Shown here in pieces: positions 8,721 through 17,581 of a DNA stretch of 64,000 nucleotides. Source of the DNA: Mycobacterium sp. DL (GTDB lineage: Bacteria > Actinomycetota > Actinomycetes > Mycobacteriales > Mycobacteriaceae). Every line of letters starts with the position of its first letter. Position 1 is the first letter of the stretch. Where the stretch lies: NCBI RefSeq assembly GCF_039729195.1, contig NZ_CP155796.1, positions 1,860,001 to 1,924,000 on the forward strand, written 5' to 3'. The position numbers were made by a program, and so were the translations under genes. Below the pieces are notes generated by a model. It was not told where the DNA came from and did no database searches. It saw only the letters and a list, made by a program, of their open reading frames with translations.

Positions 8721-9614
8721 GTGCGCTTCGGCTTTCTCATCAACGAGGTCCTGACCGGACTTCGCCGCAACGTGACCATGACGGTCGCGATGATCCTGAC
8801 CACCGCGATCTCGATCGGTCTGCTCGGTGGCGGGCTACTGGTGGTGCGACTGGCCGACCAGTCCCGCGACATCTACCTCGACCGGGTGGAGAGCCAGGTC
8901 TTCCTCACCAACGACGTCTCTGCCAACGATCCATCGTGTGACGCCGACCCGTGCACGGCGCTGCGTCAGGCGATCGAAGACCGCGAGGACGTCCGATCCG
9001 TGCGGTTCCTCAACCGCGACGAGGCGTACGACGACGCGATCCGCAAGTTCCCGCAGTACGAGGACGTCGCGGGCCGAGATGCGTTCCCGGCGTCGTTCGT
9101 CGTCAGGCTCGAGGACCCCGAGCAGCACCAGGACTTCGACCAGGCGATGGTCGGTCAGCCCGGCGTGCTCAACGTCCTGAATCAGAAGGACTTGATCGAC
9201 CGACTGTTCGCGGTGCTCGACGGGTTGTCGAACGCGGCGTTCGCGGTGGCGTTGGTGCAGGCGATCGGCGCGGTGTTGCTGATAGCCAACATGGTTCAAG
9301 TCGCCGCCTATACGAGACGCACCGAGATAGGCATCATGCGTCTGGTGGGCGCGAGTCGCTGGTACACGCAGTTGCCGTTCCTCGTCGAGGCGATGTTGGC
9401 GGCACTTCTGGGTGTCCTGATCGCCATCGGCGGCCTGATCGCGGTGCGGGCGCTGTTCCTGGAGAAGGCCCTCGACCAGTTCTATCAAGCCAATCTGATA
9501 GCCCGCATCGACTACGCCGACATCCTCTACATCGCCCCGATCCTGCTCTTTGTGGGCGTGGCGATGGCAGGGGTCACGGCGTACGTCACGCTGCGGCTCT
9601 ACGTACGAAGATAG
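8721..9614 (+). CDS. ftsX: Cell division protein FtsX
   Basis: Membrane partner of FtsE, 297 residues. One membrane segment lies near the N-terminus ([23 protein letters not shown]), followed by an extracytoplasmic domain of about 120 residues with a cysteine pair (SCDADPC), which in mycobacterial FtsX binds the peptidoglycan hydrolase RipC. Three C-terminal membrane segments follow, typical of FtsX/MacB-type permeases. The GTG start directly abuts the ftsE stop, so the two are translated together. smpB follows after 2 bp. Confidence 0.96.
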   Translation: MRFGFLINEVLTGLRRNVTMTVAMILTTAISIGLLGGGLLVVRLADQSRDIYLDRVESQVFLTNDVSANDPSCDADPCTALRQAIEDREDVRSVRFLNRDEAYDDAIRKFPQYEDVAGRDAFPASFVVRLEDPEQHQDFDQAMVGQPGVLNVLNQKDLIDRLFAVLDGLSNAAFAVALVQAIGAVLLIANMVQVAAYTRRTEIGIMRLVGASRWYTQLPFLVEAMLAALLGVLIAIGGLIAVRALFLEKALDQFYQANLIARIDYADILYIAPILLFVGVAMAGVTAYVTLRLYVRR

Positions 9615-9616
9615 CC

Positions 9617-10114
9617 ATGGCGAAGAAACCCAAAGTGGCCAAGGACAGCAACAACCAGGTTGTGGCGAGCAATCGCAAAGCGCGGCACAACTATGCGATT
9701 CTCGAGACCTTCGAGGCCGGGATCGCGCTGATGGGCACCGAGGTCAAGAGCCTGCGTGAGGGCCAGGCGTCGCTGGCCGACGCGTTCGCCACCCTCGACG
9801 ACGGCGAGATCTGGTTGCGCAACCTGCACATCCCCGAATATCACCACGGCAGCTGGACCAACCATGCGCCCCGGCGGAATCGCAAACTACTGCTCCACCG
9901 CCGGGAGATCGACAATCTGGTCGGCAAGATCCGTGACGGCAACCTGACCCTGGTTCCGCTGTCGCTGTACTTCACCGGGGGCAAGGTCAAGGTGGAATTG
10001 GCGCTGGCCCGCGGCAAGCAGGCCCACGACAAACGTCAGGACCTCGCCCGCCGCGACGCGGAGCGTGAGGTCACCCGCGAGCTGGGCCGCCGCGTCAAGG
10101 GCATGACCTCCTGA
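9617..10114 (+). CDS. smpB: SsrA-binding protein SmpB
   Basis: Small RNA-binding protein that escorts tmRNA to stalled ribosomes in trans-translation. It has 165 residues. The oligonucleotide-binding fold is recognisable from [28 protein letters not shown] and the C-terminal basic tail ([20 protein letters not shown]), which becomes helical in the mRNA channel. The ATG lies 2 bp after the ftsX stop. Its RNA partner ssrA lies 3.4 kb downstream on the same strand, separated by a transporter and a cyclic-di-GMP protein. The stop codon region overlaps the likely CTG start of the transporter gene. Confidence 0.97.
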   Translation: MAKKPKVAKDSNNQVVASNRKARHNYAILETFEAGIALMGTEVKSLREGQASLADAFATLDDGEIWLRNLHIPEYHHGSWTNHAPRRNRKLLLHRREIDNLVGKIRDGNLTLVPLSLYFTGGKVKVELALARGKQAHDKRQDLARRDAEREVTRELGRRVKGMTS

Positions 10115-10956
10115 CCGGCATCATCAGTGCGCTGATCGCGGCGCTGGGCTACGGCGTCAGCGACTTCGTCGGCGGCATCGCGTCGCGCCGGGTCGCGGCC
10201 CTGCGGGTGGTGCTGGTGTCCTATCCGGTCGCTCTGGTGTTGCTGATCGTCATCGCGGTGCCGTTCGGTGGCCAGGTCGGTACCGCTGCGATCGTCTGGG
10301 GACTGCTGTCCGGGGTGGCCCAGGCCTTCGGTGTGTGGTGGTTCTACGCAGCGCTGGGGTCGGGTCCGATCTCGGTGGTGTCGCCGCTGACGGCAATCCT
10401 GGTTGCGGGCATCCCGGTCGGCGTCGGGCTGGCGCTGGGGGAGCGGCCCGGACCGATCGCCCTGGTCGGCGTGGTGCTCGCGCTCGCCGCCGTGGTGCTG
10501 GTCAGTCGCGAGGCAAGCGATGAGGACGTCACCACGCACAAGTTCACGGTGAAGGTGGCCTGGCTGACCGTCGGCTCCGGTGTCGCGTTCGGAATGAACT
10601 TCGTGATCCTCGACCAGGTGCCGGTCGAGGCGGAGTTTTGGCCGCTGGTGTTCGGGCGGATAGCTGCTACCGCGATCGTGCTGCTGGCGGCAGCCGTCAC
10701 GGCCAATCTGGTACTCGAACGCGGCATCCCGCTCCGGCTAGCGGTGTTCGCCGGGGTGCTCGACACCGTCGCCAACGTCGCGACGCTGCTGGCGTTGCAA
10801 TCGTCGATGTTGTCCCTGGCAGGGGTGCTGATCGCGCTGTACCCGGCGGCGACGGTTCTGCTGGCGATCATGGTGCTCCGTGAGCGGGTCACCCGCTGGC
10901 AGGCAACCGGCATGGTGCTGGCTCTGGCATCTGTCGGAATGATCGCCGCGGGTTAG
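10111..10956 (+). CDS. EamA/DMT-family transporter, probable CTG start
   Basis: Integral membrane protein of the drug/metabolite transporter superfamily, about 281 residues with ten hydrophobic segments in two EamA repeats; substrate unknown. The first canonical start in frame is GTG at 10207, but translation upstream of it gives a clear first transmembrane helix ([21 protein letters not shown]), and 281 residues fits the family whereas 249 would be short. Between the in-frame stop at 10066-10068 and 10207 there is no ATG, GTG or TTG. CTG at 10111 overlaps the smpB stop as CTGA, with AAGGG 9 nt before it, so a coupled CTG start is the best explanation. The call is inferred; GTG 10207 remains the fallback. 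Confidence 0.75.
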   Translation: MTGIISALIAALGYGVSDFVGGIASRRVAALRVVLVSYPVALVLLIVIAVPFGGQVGTAAIVWGLLSGVAQAFGVWWFYAALGSGPISVVSPLTAILVAGIPVGVGLALGERPGPIALVGVVLALAAVVLVSREASDEDVTTHKFTVKVAWLTVGSGVAFGMNFVILDQVPVEAEFWPLVFGRIAATAIVLLAAAVTANLVLERGIPLRLAVFAGVLDTVANVATLLALQSSMLSLAGVLIALYPAATVLLAIMVLRERVTRWQATGMVLALASVGMIAAG

Positions 10957-10964
10957 CTACCGTC

Positions 10965-13301
10965 ATGGGCACGCCCGAACTCGGGTCTGCCCGCGGCGGG
11001 AAGGAGCGGTCGATCAAGGCGTACCACCTGCGGATCTACCTGTTCGTCTTCGTCGTGCTGCTGGTGTCGGTCAACGCGCTGGCACTGTGGGGGGACGAGG
11101 CGGCCCGTCGCGGAGAAGCGATCCTCCAGCTCAGTACCGGACTGGGGGCGGTGGTCTGCGGCGTCGTCGTCGCGTTGCGGGTGTCCGGGGCGGCGCGCTG
11201 GTGGCGACTGCTGGCCGCGGCGGCATTGCTGAGTTGGCTTGCCGGCCAGGCATTCTGGTGGTCCAGCGGAGCTGGAGCGGATGCGGCGCCCGCGCCGCCG
11301 GCCGCTGTCGCCGCCTATCTGATCTGCCCGGTGTTCGCGTTGGCGGCGGTGGTCGCTCTGGTTCGAGCCGGTGGCACTGCGCCTGGAAAGACGGTTCGCC
11401 TGCCCCGGCATTCTGTGCTCACCACCGTCCTCGACGGCGTGGTGGCGGCCACGTCTTTCATCATCCTGATCGCCATGGGCGGATTGGGCGCGCACTCGAT
11501 GTCCTCGCTGCCCCGCTCGGGAAACGCGGCGGTGGAGATCATCTTCTCGATTGCCGAGCTGGTCGTCGTCGTCGCGGCCGTGGTGATCACGATGCTCTAC
11601 GCTCCTGGCCAGCCGTATCGGTCGCACTATCTGTTGTTGGCCGGCGGCATCGTGACGATGGCCGCATCCGACCGAATGCGGGCCTATCTGGACGAGGTGG
11701 GCGTGGTCAATGCGGACCTGTGGAGCGGTGTCGGCTTTGTCGTGGGGCCACTGCTGATCGCCTACGCGATGCTCGACTATCGGCCGCCGGACGCCGGCCC
11801 CCGAAGGCTTCGCGACCAGGAGATGGACTGGGCGCAGCTGATCCTGCCGTATCTCGGCTTCCTCGGAATCGCAGTGCTTTTCGCCTTTCACGTGCTGATC
11901 GGTCAGCAGTTGGCGCCGTTGGTGGTCTGGGTGACTGTCCTGCTGGTCTTGCTCGTGGCCATCCGGCAGGTGGTGGCGATCCGCGCACAGCATGTGTTGA
12001 CCCAGGAGCCGTCCTGGGCTCAGCTCGGTCTGGCGCATCAGGTACACCACGATGCGCTGACCGGCCTGCCCAACCGCCTGCTGTTCGGCCAGCGGCTCGA
12101 CAGCGCGATGCGCGGGGGTGGCCGCTTCGTCTTGATCTTCGTCGACCTCGACGATTTCAAGGAGGTCAACGACCGCTTCGGCCATGCAGCGGGCGATTCG
12201 CTCCTGCGGGCGGTCGGTGAGCGGCTCCAACGCTGTGTGCGCGACGTCGACACCCTGGCTCGGGTCGGCGGCGACGAGTTCGCGATCTTGATCGACGGCG
12301 AATCCGAAGAGCCGGAGGTCGTCGCGGACCGTCTGCGGGTGGCACTTCGGGACCCCTTCCCCGTGCACGGCTCGTCGGTGCGGGTGCGGGCCAGCATGGG
12401 ACTGGTCCGGCCGAGTGCCGACAATATGACGCAGACGTCCGACGACCTGCTGAGGCAAGCAGATATCTCGATGTATGCGGGAAAGCGGCTCGGCAAGGAC
12501 ACCGCGGTGGTGTACCAGCCGACGGCGGGGGTGCGCGGGGACTTCCCGACGGCGCTGCGCCGGGCCGCCGGCACGGTTCCCGCCGGGTTCAGGTTGGCCT
12601 ATCAGCCCATCGTGCGGCTCCCGGACAGGGCGCAGGTGGCAGTCGAAGCCTTGGCACGGTGGACGGCGCCGAGCGGTATCGACATCTCTCCCGAGACGTT
12701 CGTCGCCGCCGCAGAAGCGTCCGGGCTCGGCGCCGACCTCGATGCCCTCGTCCTCGACATGGCGTGCAGTGCAGTCCAGACGGCCGGGCTGGATCTCGAC
12801 ATCCACGTGAACATCGGCGCAGCGCGGCTGGGCAACCCGACCTTCGAACAGCATGTCCGCTTCGCTCTGGCGAGATACGACATCGATCCGAGCCGGCTGG
12901 TCCTGGAGGTCACCGAGACCGTGCCGATCGTCGACCTGACCGACGCCGCGGCCCAGATCACCCGGCTCAATGCGCTGGGTGTGAAAGTGGCACTCGACGA
13001 CTTCGGCGCCGGGTTCAACTCGCTGATGTATCTGCACGCGCTGCCGGTGCAGGTCGTCAAACTCGACCGCAGTTTCGCCTCGGGCACCGATCCGGCACGC
13101 AGTCTCGCGCTGTACCGATCGGTGGTCGGGCTGTGCAACGAGTTGGGGCTCGCGGTGATCGTGGAGGGTATCGAATCCGCGGCGCAGGCGGAGACGGTCT
13201 TCAACGCCGGCTGCCGGCTGGGCCAGGGGCACCTTTTCGGAAGCGCGGTGCCCATCTCGGAACTCGGCCGTGGCTCGGAGACCCGCAACGCGCCGGTCTG
13301 A
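10965..13301 (+). CDS. Membrane-bound GGDEF-EAL cyclic-di-GMP protein
   Basis: A bifunctional candidate for making and degrading cyclic-di-GMP, 778 residues. About 340 N-terminal residues hold eight to ten membrane helices, a probable sensor unit. The diguanylate cyclase domain has an intact GGDEF at 435-439 and an RDVD inhibitory I-site at 426-429. The phosphodiesterase domain has an intact EAL at 561-563 and the later metal/catalytic motifs NIGAARL, EVTET, DDFGAGF, KLDRSF and EGIES. Both activities therefore look possible. It begins 8 bp after the transporter stop, so it probably shares its transcript with smpB and the transporter; ssrA follows with its own promoter. Confidence 0.93.
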   Translation: MGTPELGSARGGKERSIKAYHLRIYLFVFVVLLVSVNALALWGDEAARRGEAILQLSTGLGAVVCGVVVALRVSGAARWWRLLAAAALLSWLAGQAFWWSSGAGADAAPAPPAAVAAYLICPVFALAAVVALVRAGGTAPGKTVRLPRHSVLTTVLDGVVAATSFIILIAMGGLGAHSMSSLPRSGNAAVEIIFSIAELVVVVAAVVITMLYAPGQPYRSHYLLLAGGIVTMAASDRMRAYLDEVGVVNADLWSGVGFVVGPLLIAYAMLDYRPPDAGPRRLRDQEMDWAQLILPYLGFLGIAVLFAFHVLIGQQLAPLVVWVTVLLVLLVAIRQVVAIRAQHVLTQEPSWAQLGLAHQVHHDALTGLPNRLLFGQRLDSAMRGGGRFVLIFVDLDDFKEVNDRFGHAAGDSLLRAVGERLQRCVRDVDTLARVGGDEFAILIDGESEEPEVVADRLRVALRDPFPVHGSSVRVRASMGLVRPSADNMTQTSDDLLRQADISMYAGKRLGKDTAVVYQPTAGVRGDFPTALRRAAGTVPAGFRLAYQPIVRLPDRAQVAVEALARWTAPSGIDISPETFVAAAEASGLGADLDALVLDMACSAVQTAGLDLDIHVNIGAARLGNPTFEQHVRFALARYDIDPSRLVLEVTETVPIVDLTDAAAQITRLNALGVKVALDDFGAGFNSLMYLHALPVQVVKLDRSFASGTDPARSLALYRSVVGLCNELGLAVIVEGIESAAQAETVFNAGCRLGQGHLFGSAVPISELGRGSETRNAPV

Positions 13302-13433
13302 CGTGGCCTTTGATGCGCCGAACGTGCATTCCGGGTCGTTCTCGGCGCGATTCTGCAGCCGTGGTGGCACGCTCGCGAGCGGTCGATTCCGACTTGGGAC
13401 TATTTATTCGCTGGCCGATGTTGCAACGGCCGG

Positions 13434-13439
13434 TAGTAT
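13434..13439 (+). promoter_or_regulatory. Possible -10 box TAGTAT for ssrA
   Basis: TAGTAT fits TANNNT and would start transcription near 13446, giving a precursor with about 27 extra 5' bases before the mature tmRNA. No good -35 hexamer stands at the right distance (TTGCAA at 13421-13426 is too close). A perfect 7-bp hairpin follows at 13447-13465. Confidence 0.35.
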
Positions 13440-13446
13440 GAACTAT

Positions 13447-13465
13447 CCCGCCGGAGGTCGGCGGG
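13447..13465 (+). other. Hairpin in the ssrA 5' leader
   Basis: CCCGCCG at 13447-13453 pairs perfectly with CGGCGGG at 13459-13465 around a 5-nt loop, ending 7 bp before the mature 5' end of tmRNA. It may be a landmark for 5' processing of the precursor or shield the leader. No T-run follows, so it is not a terminator. Confidence 0.4.
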
Positions 13466-13472
13466 GGTGCGA

Positions 13473-13838
13473 GGGGCTGAACGGTTTCGACTTCGCGCAT
13501 CGAATCAAGGGAAGCGTGCCGGTGCAGGCAATTGACCACCGTAAGCGTCGTTGCAACCAATTAAGCGCCGATTCCAATCAGCGCGACTTCGCCCTCGCTG
13601 CCTAAGCGACGGTGAGTCTGTCAGACCGGGAGCGCCCTCGGCCCGGACCCTGGCATCATCTAGAGGGACCCACCGATACGTCCGGTCGCGGGACATATCG
13701 GGACATCAAACAGCGACTGGGATCGTCATCCTGACTTGTTCGCGTGATCAGGAGATCCGAGTAGAGACATAGCGAACTGCGCACGGAGAAGCCTCGAGGG
13801 AATGCCGTAGGACCCGGGTTCGATTCCCGGCAGCTCCA
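13473..13838 (+). ncRNA. ssrA: Transfer-messenger RNA (tmRNA, SsrA)
   Basis: One-piece tmRNA of about 366 nt that rescues stalled ribosomes with SmpB. The 5' end GGGGCTG (13473-13479) pairs with CAGCTCC (13831-13837) to form the alanine-type acceptor stem, and a T-arm with GGGTTCGATTCCC precedes it. The tag frame starts with the resume codon GCC at 13567 and encodes ADSNQRDFALAA, ending in TAA at 13603-13605; with the alanine carried by tmRNA this gives the full degradation tag ending in LAA. The 3' CCA is not encoded (the genome reads ACAA), so it must be added by the CCA enzyme. A strong terminator follows 7 bp downstream. Confidence 0.97.
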
Positions 13839-13844
13839 CAACTG

Positions 13845-13883
13845 GAGAAGTGGGTCAGAGCAAAAGCTCTGGCCCACTTTCTC
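13845..13883 (+). terminator. Intrinsic terminator of ssrA
   Basis: Inverted repeat with arms at 13848-13861 and 13866-13879 (14 bp with a single G-T wobble) around an AAAA loop, extended outward by GAG/CTC, followed by the T-rich ATTTCAT. It lies directly after tmRNA and may also serve the convergent secreted-peptide gene. Confidence 0.85.
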
Positions 13884-13950
13884 ATTTCATGGCTTTCCAC
13901 CGTACGAGTACTGGCCCGGTCGGTGGAGTTCGGCTGATCGCGATTTCGCC

Positions 13951-14214
13951 CTATTCAAACGTGCCCGTGTACTTACCGTTCTTGTACTGGTCAGTGTGCA
14001 CCACGCCGCTGGAGTCTTTGTAGATGCAATCCGAGTACCTATTGCCGTCCGGTCCTACGCCCGTCGAGTACGTGCCTCCCGCGGACTTGCATTCGGACTT
14101 GATGGTGCCCTCGGGAAGTGCGCTGGCAAGGGGGCTTGCCCCGAACGCGATGCCCGTCATGAACGCAGCTGCGGCAACGCCGAGACCGATTCGAGTCACG
14201 ATGGTGGAAGTCAT
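13951..14214 (-). CDS. Small secreted protein
   Basis: An 87-residue protein with a classical signal peptide: a short basic start, the hydrophobic stretch IGLGVAAAAFMTGIAFGA, and a likely cleavage near SALPEG. The mature part of about 55 residues has two cysteines (SECKS and SDCIY) that could form a disulfide, and many Gly, Ser and Tyr residues. AGGAG stands 6 nt before the ATG. It resembles other short mycobacterial secreted proteins, but no function is known. It stands alone, convergent with ssrA and downstream of the kinase gene by about 160 bp on the same strand. Confidence 0.8.
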   Translation of the reverse strand: MTSTIVTRIGLGVAAAAFMTGIAFGASPLASALPEGTIKSECKSAGGTYSTGVGPDGNRYSDCIYKDSSGVVHTDQYKNGKYTGTFE

Positions 14215-14373
14215 GGAATTCTCCTTGTCTTGGCCCTAAAGGTGAGCCGGTTGCTGGAGATCGTATGAAGGCTGCGGTGTCGCCTGATATCCCTTTGGGA
14301 GCCACAATTTTCAGTCCACGTGGATAGGTAAGGCTTGCCCCGAGGTAAGGGTGCACCGCCAACGCCGACTACT

Positions 14374-16161
14374 TCAGCGGGCCTGCAACGTGATCTCGGA
14401 GATCTCCGTCCGGCTCTGGCCGTCGGTGGTGCCCAACGTGCTGATCCACACCAGCACATTCGAGGTCTCGGCCGCGTCATCGACGTTGATGCGGTTCTCG
14501 CCCGGCTGCAGGGTCGTCGCCGGGGTCAGTTCCGTGGTGTCGGCCAGCGAGGCCGGCGTCTCGGTGGGCGACGAACGGATCTGCACTTCGGTTCCCGTGC
14601 TGGACAAGTCGATGGTGACAGCACTCAGCGCCGCCGGTTCGGACAGGTGCAGCATCAGTCCCTGTCCCTCGATGAAGTTCGGGAACGGGACCGCGTCCCT
14701 GTAGGTGACGGTGGACCAGGACGTGTCGGGGTCACCGTCGATCGCCAGTTCGGCTTCCTGCGGATTGTCCGGAGCGCTGTCGGGCGCGAACACCGTGACG
14801 CTCTCCGGTGTGAGGATCGGGCCCGGGCGCGCCCATTGGCCGAACCCATCGGTGAACCACAGCACCGCACCCGCCGCCACCACGATCACACCGACGAGTG
14901 CGGCGACCACCGCCCACCGAGTGCGACTGCGTCGGGGTGCCGTTTCCGTTTCCCACCTCGCTGTAGTGCCGGGCGGAGACGACCGTCGCTGGGGAGGGGT
15001 AGCGGTCGGGAAGATGCCGACCTCGTCGGCGTCGAGGGTACGGCCGTCCCAGACACCACTGACCTCGACCTGGTCGCCCTCTGACAGTCGATCCGCTTCG
15101 AGTTCAGCGGATATATCGACCGGAACAGGGACAGGGAGGTTGTCGGTCGGGCTGTCAGGCACCAGGTGGAACGACAGGGTCCCTGGTTGGCCCGGCCGGC
15201 CGGACGCGCTGTGGGTGATGGCGCGCGCTGTCCCGTGAAGGGTCACACGCTCGAGACGCTGCGTGCCGAGGCGGCCTTCCGAAGCCGGTGAACCGGACTG
15301 CGGATGCTGTGGAGCGTCGAGGCGACGACCTGATTGCGCGAGGGCCTGGGTGAAGTCGAGACAACTGGGATATCGCTGGTCGGGCTCCTTGGCCAGCGCT
15401 CTGGCGAGGACGCCGTCGAGGTGTGCGAGATCGGGTCGGCGCTCCGATATCCGCGGCGGCGGAGTGCCCAGATGGTGACTGATGACAACCGCGCGATTGG
15501 CGTCCGGAAAGGGTGGCGCACCGGTCAGAAGATGAAAAATCGTGGCGGCCAACGCATATTGGTCGGCGCGGCCGTCGAGCGACTGGCCGCGTAGTTGCTC
15601 GGGCGCCATGTAGCTGACGGTTCCGATCGCGACGTTGTCGTCGGTGAGATTGCTGACGTCATCGAACCGGCGTGCGATGCCGAAGTCGGTCAGCAGCACC
15701 CGTCGTCGACGTCCATCCGATGCGGTCACGAGGACGTTCTCCGGCTTGACGTCACGATGGAGCAGGCGGTGCTCGTGGGCGAAGTCGAGCGCGTCGGCCA
15801 CCGCCGCCGCGATCTCCCGGACATCGTGTTCCGGCATACCGCGCGGGTACGACTCTGTGATCAACCGGCCGGCGTCGATCCCGTCCACGAAGTCCATCGA
15901 GATCCACAACCGGCCGTTGTACTCACCTCGATCGAGAACGCCGACGATGTGGGGGTGTCGAAGAGTCGCGGCCAACTCGGCTTCGCGAACGAACCGTGCG
16001 CGAAACTCGGTGTCCGCCGTTGAGGTGGGTGACAAGATCTTGAGCGCGTCGTGACGAGGCAACCGCGGATGCTGGGCGAGGTAGACCTCACCCATCCCAC
16101 CGGTGCCGAGTAACCGCTGGATCACGTACCCGGCGAATTCCTCGCCGTTGTTCAACGGCAT
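14374..16161 (-). CDS. Ser/Thr protein kinase with MviN-like extracellular domain
   Basis: Receptor-type kinase of 595 residues. The cytoplasmic kinase has GTGGMGEVY (19-27), catalytic-site Lys41, HRDVKPEN (135-142), DFG (159-161) and APE (186-188), so it should be active. A small beta-rich domain follows (about 303-385, with [21 protein letters not shown]), then one membrane helix (about 416-436) and an extracytoplasmic domain of about 145 residues of discoidin (F5/8-C-like) type. From memory this ectodomain closely resembles the C-terminal domain of the mycobacterial lipid II flippase MviN ([31 protein letters not shown]). The start [11 protein letters not shown] at 16161 is chosen over 16305 because the kinase fold begins right after it. 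An SDR gene is divergent, 200 bp away. Confidence 0.9.
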   Translation of the reverse strand: MPLNNGEEFAGYVIQRLLGTGGMGEVYLAQHPRLPRHDALKILSPTSTADTEFRARFVREAELAATLRHPHIVGVLDRGEYNGRLWISMDFVDGIDAGRLITESYPRGMPEHDVREIAAAVADALDFAHEHRLLHRDVKPENVLVTASDGRRRRVLLTDFGIARRFDDVSNLTDDNVAIGTVSYMAPEQLRGQSLDGRADQYALAATIFHLLTGAPPFPDANRAVVISHHLGTPPPRISERRPDLAHLDGVLARALAKEPDQRYPSCLDFTQALAQSGRRLDAPQHPQSGSPASEGRLGTQRLERVTLHGTARAITHSASGRPGQPGTLSFHLVPDSPTDNLPVPVPVDISAELEADRLSEGDQVEVSGVWDGRTLDADEVGIFPTATPPQRRSSPPGTTARWETETAPRRSRTRWAVVAALVGVIVVAAGAVLWFTDGFGQWARPGPILTPESVTVFAPDSAPDNPQEAELAIDGDPDTSWSTVTYRDAVPFPNFIEGQGLMLHLSEPAALSAVTIDLSSTGTEVQIRSSPTETPASLADTTELTPATTLQPGENRINVDDAAETSNVLVWISTLGTTDGQSRTEISEITLQAR

Positions 16162-16361
16162 GCCCGAAAGCCTACAAACCGGCTCCGGTACGGCTGAGTC
16201 CAGTAGGGCCGATCGCCCTGTCGACGCCTTCCACCTGCTCTCTTTTCGGACACAGACCACACCACGCCGGCCAAAGCCCGGACACCGTCCGAACAGCAGT
16301 GACACGATGCCGCGGTGAACTCAGGGGCGAATATCGGCGGGCTGACCGCCATGGGGACGTT

Positions 16362-17135
16362 GTGAGCCAGGAACCGAGGCGTCTCCTCGGGAAGTCGGCA
16401 GTGATCACCGGTGCGGCGTTCGGCATCGGCCGGGCGACGGCCGAGCTGTTCGCCCGCGAGGGCGCGCGGCTGACCCTGACCGACATTCAGGGCGAACCGC
16501 TGCTGGCGCTGGCCGATGAACTGCGGCACGCCGATGCGGAGGTCGAGACGGTCGTCGGCGACGTCTCGGTCGAGGAGGACGCACGACGGATGATCGGGGC
16601 GGCGGTCGACCGCTTCGGCAGGCTCGATGTGCTGGTGGCCAACGCCGGCATCATCCCGCTCGGCGATGTGAGGGAGATGACCGCCGACAGCTGGGACGAG
16701 GTGATGGGCATCGATGGGCGCGGCATGTTCCTCACGTGCAAGTTCGCGATCGAGGCGATGCTGCCGACCGGTGGAGGCGCCATCGTGTGTCTCTCCTCGA
16801 TCTCCGGGCTGGCCGGGCAGAAGCGGCAGGCGGCCTATGGGCCCGCCAAGTTCGTCGCTACCGGCCTGACCATGCATCTGGCGGTCGAGTGGGCCGACCA
16901 GGGGATCAGGGTCAACGCCGTTGCCCCCGGAACGATCCGAACCGAACGGGTCAGGCGACTCCCCGACGAGCCGGGTGGCTCGGAATACCTGGCGGCCATC
17001 GAGGGGATGCACCCGATGGGCCGTCTCGGGGAACCGGCTGAAGTCGCCAGCGCCATCGTCTTCCTGGCCTCTGACGACGCCTCCTTCATCACCGGCGTGG
17101 TGCTGCCTGTCGACGGCGGATACCTCGCGCAGTAG
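16362..17135 (+). CDS. SDR-family oxidoreductase
   Basis: NAD(P)-dependent short-chain dehydrogenase of 257 residues. Classical features are all present: nucleotide motif TGAAFGIG near the N-terminus, acidic residue in LTDIQ that suggests NAD(H), NAGII, catalytic Ser in CLSSISG, and YGPAK for the Tyr/Lys pair. The C-terminus FITGVVLPVDGGYLAQ is typical. The GTG at 16362 is preferred (GGGGAC just upstream) to a longer frame from 16299. Substrate is unknown. It is divergent from the kinase and convergent with the small gene at 17159. Confidence 0.85.
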   Translation: MSQEPRRLLGKSAVITGAAFGIGRATAELFAREGARLTLTDIQGEPLLALADELRHADAEVETVVGDVSVEEDARRMIGAAVDRFGRLDVLVANAGIIPLGDVREMTADSWDEVMGIDGRGMFLTCKFAIEAMLPTGGGAIVCLSSISGLAGQKRQAAYGPAKFVATGLTMHLAVEWADQGIRVNAVAPGTIRTERVRRLPDEPGGSEYLAAIEGMHPMGRLGEPAEVASAIVFLASDDASFITGVVLPVDGGYLAQ

Positions 17136-17158
17136 CGCCCGTTCTCGGGTTCGCGAAG

Positions 17159-17488
17159 TCAGCCCTCGCCGCCGAGCTCGGTCCGGTCCCGCTCGTTCTC
17201 GCCGGCATCCTGGGCCATCACCGACTCGTCGAGCCACTTCTGGACATCACCGCCGAGGCGATCCGCGGACAGCTGGGCGAAGTCGAGCGCCTGAACGGCC
17301 ATGGCTGCCAACACCTTCATGGCTCGTTCGCTGTGGTGGATCTCCACCATCAGTGTCTGGAGCGCTTCATAGTCTTCGGCGCACAACGCTGACAGATACC
17401 GACGGGCATCGGAGAACTCCCGATCGACGTGGGCCAACTTCCTTCGGAAGTCAGCGGGCGAGGGGAGGTCGTCGGGGTTGTGGGTCAT
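17159..17488 (-). CDS. Small hypothetical helical protein
   Basis: A 109-residue acidic, mostly helical protein without signal peptide or membrane segment. The middle part (FRRKLAHVDREFSDARRYLSAL...MVEIHHSERAMKVLAAMAVQAL) looks like two or three amphipathic helices. AGAGAG lies shortly before the ATG at 17488. It follows the Lgt-like gene on the same strand after 93 bp, so it might be the last gene of that operon or stand alone. No family recognised. Confidence 0.65.
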   Translation of the reverse strand: MTHNPDDLPSPADFRRKLAHVDREFSDARRYLSALCAEDYEALQTLMVEIHHSERAMKVLAAMAVQALDFAQLSADRLGGDVQKWLDESVMAQDAGENERDRTELGGEG

Positions 17489-17581
17489 GGGCTCTCTTTC
17501 GGTGGTGGGTTCGGCGGAGCAGGCAGTCGGCGACCAATTAGACCGCGTACCAACCGACGGGGGTGGCCTTTGCACATCACG

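Noticed and set aside
10953..13370. 805-codon open frame on the minus strand
   Set aside because: It mirrors the GGDEF-EAL gene, whose plus-strand frame has clear domains. The minus-strand translation is low in recognisable motifs and rich in Arg, His, Gln and Asp, as expected for an antisense shadow in G+C-rich DNA.
13780..13838. Separate tRNA gene
   Set aside because: The T-arm and acceptor 3' half belong to tmRNA; no anticodon arm is present.
13484..13877. Short ORFs inside and after ssrA
   Set aside because: They lie within the tmRNA structure and terminator; only the 12-codon tag frame is meaningful.
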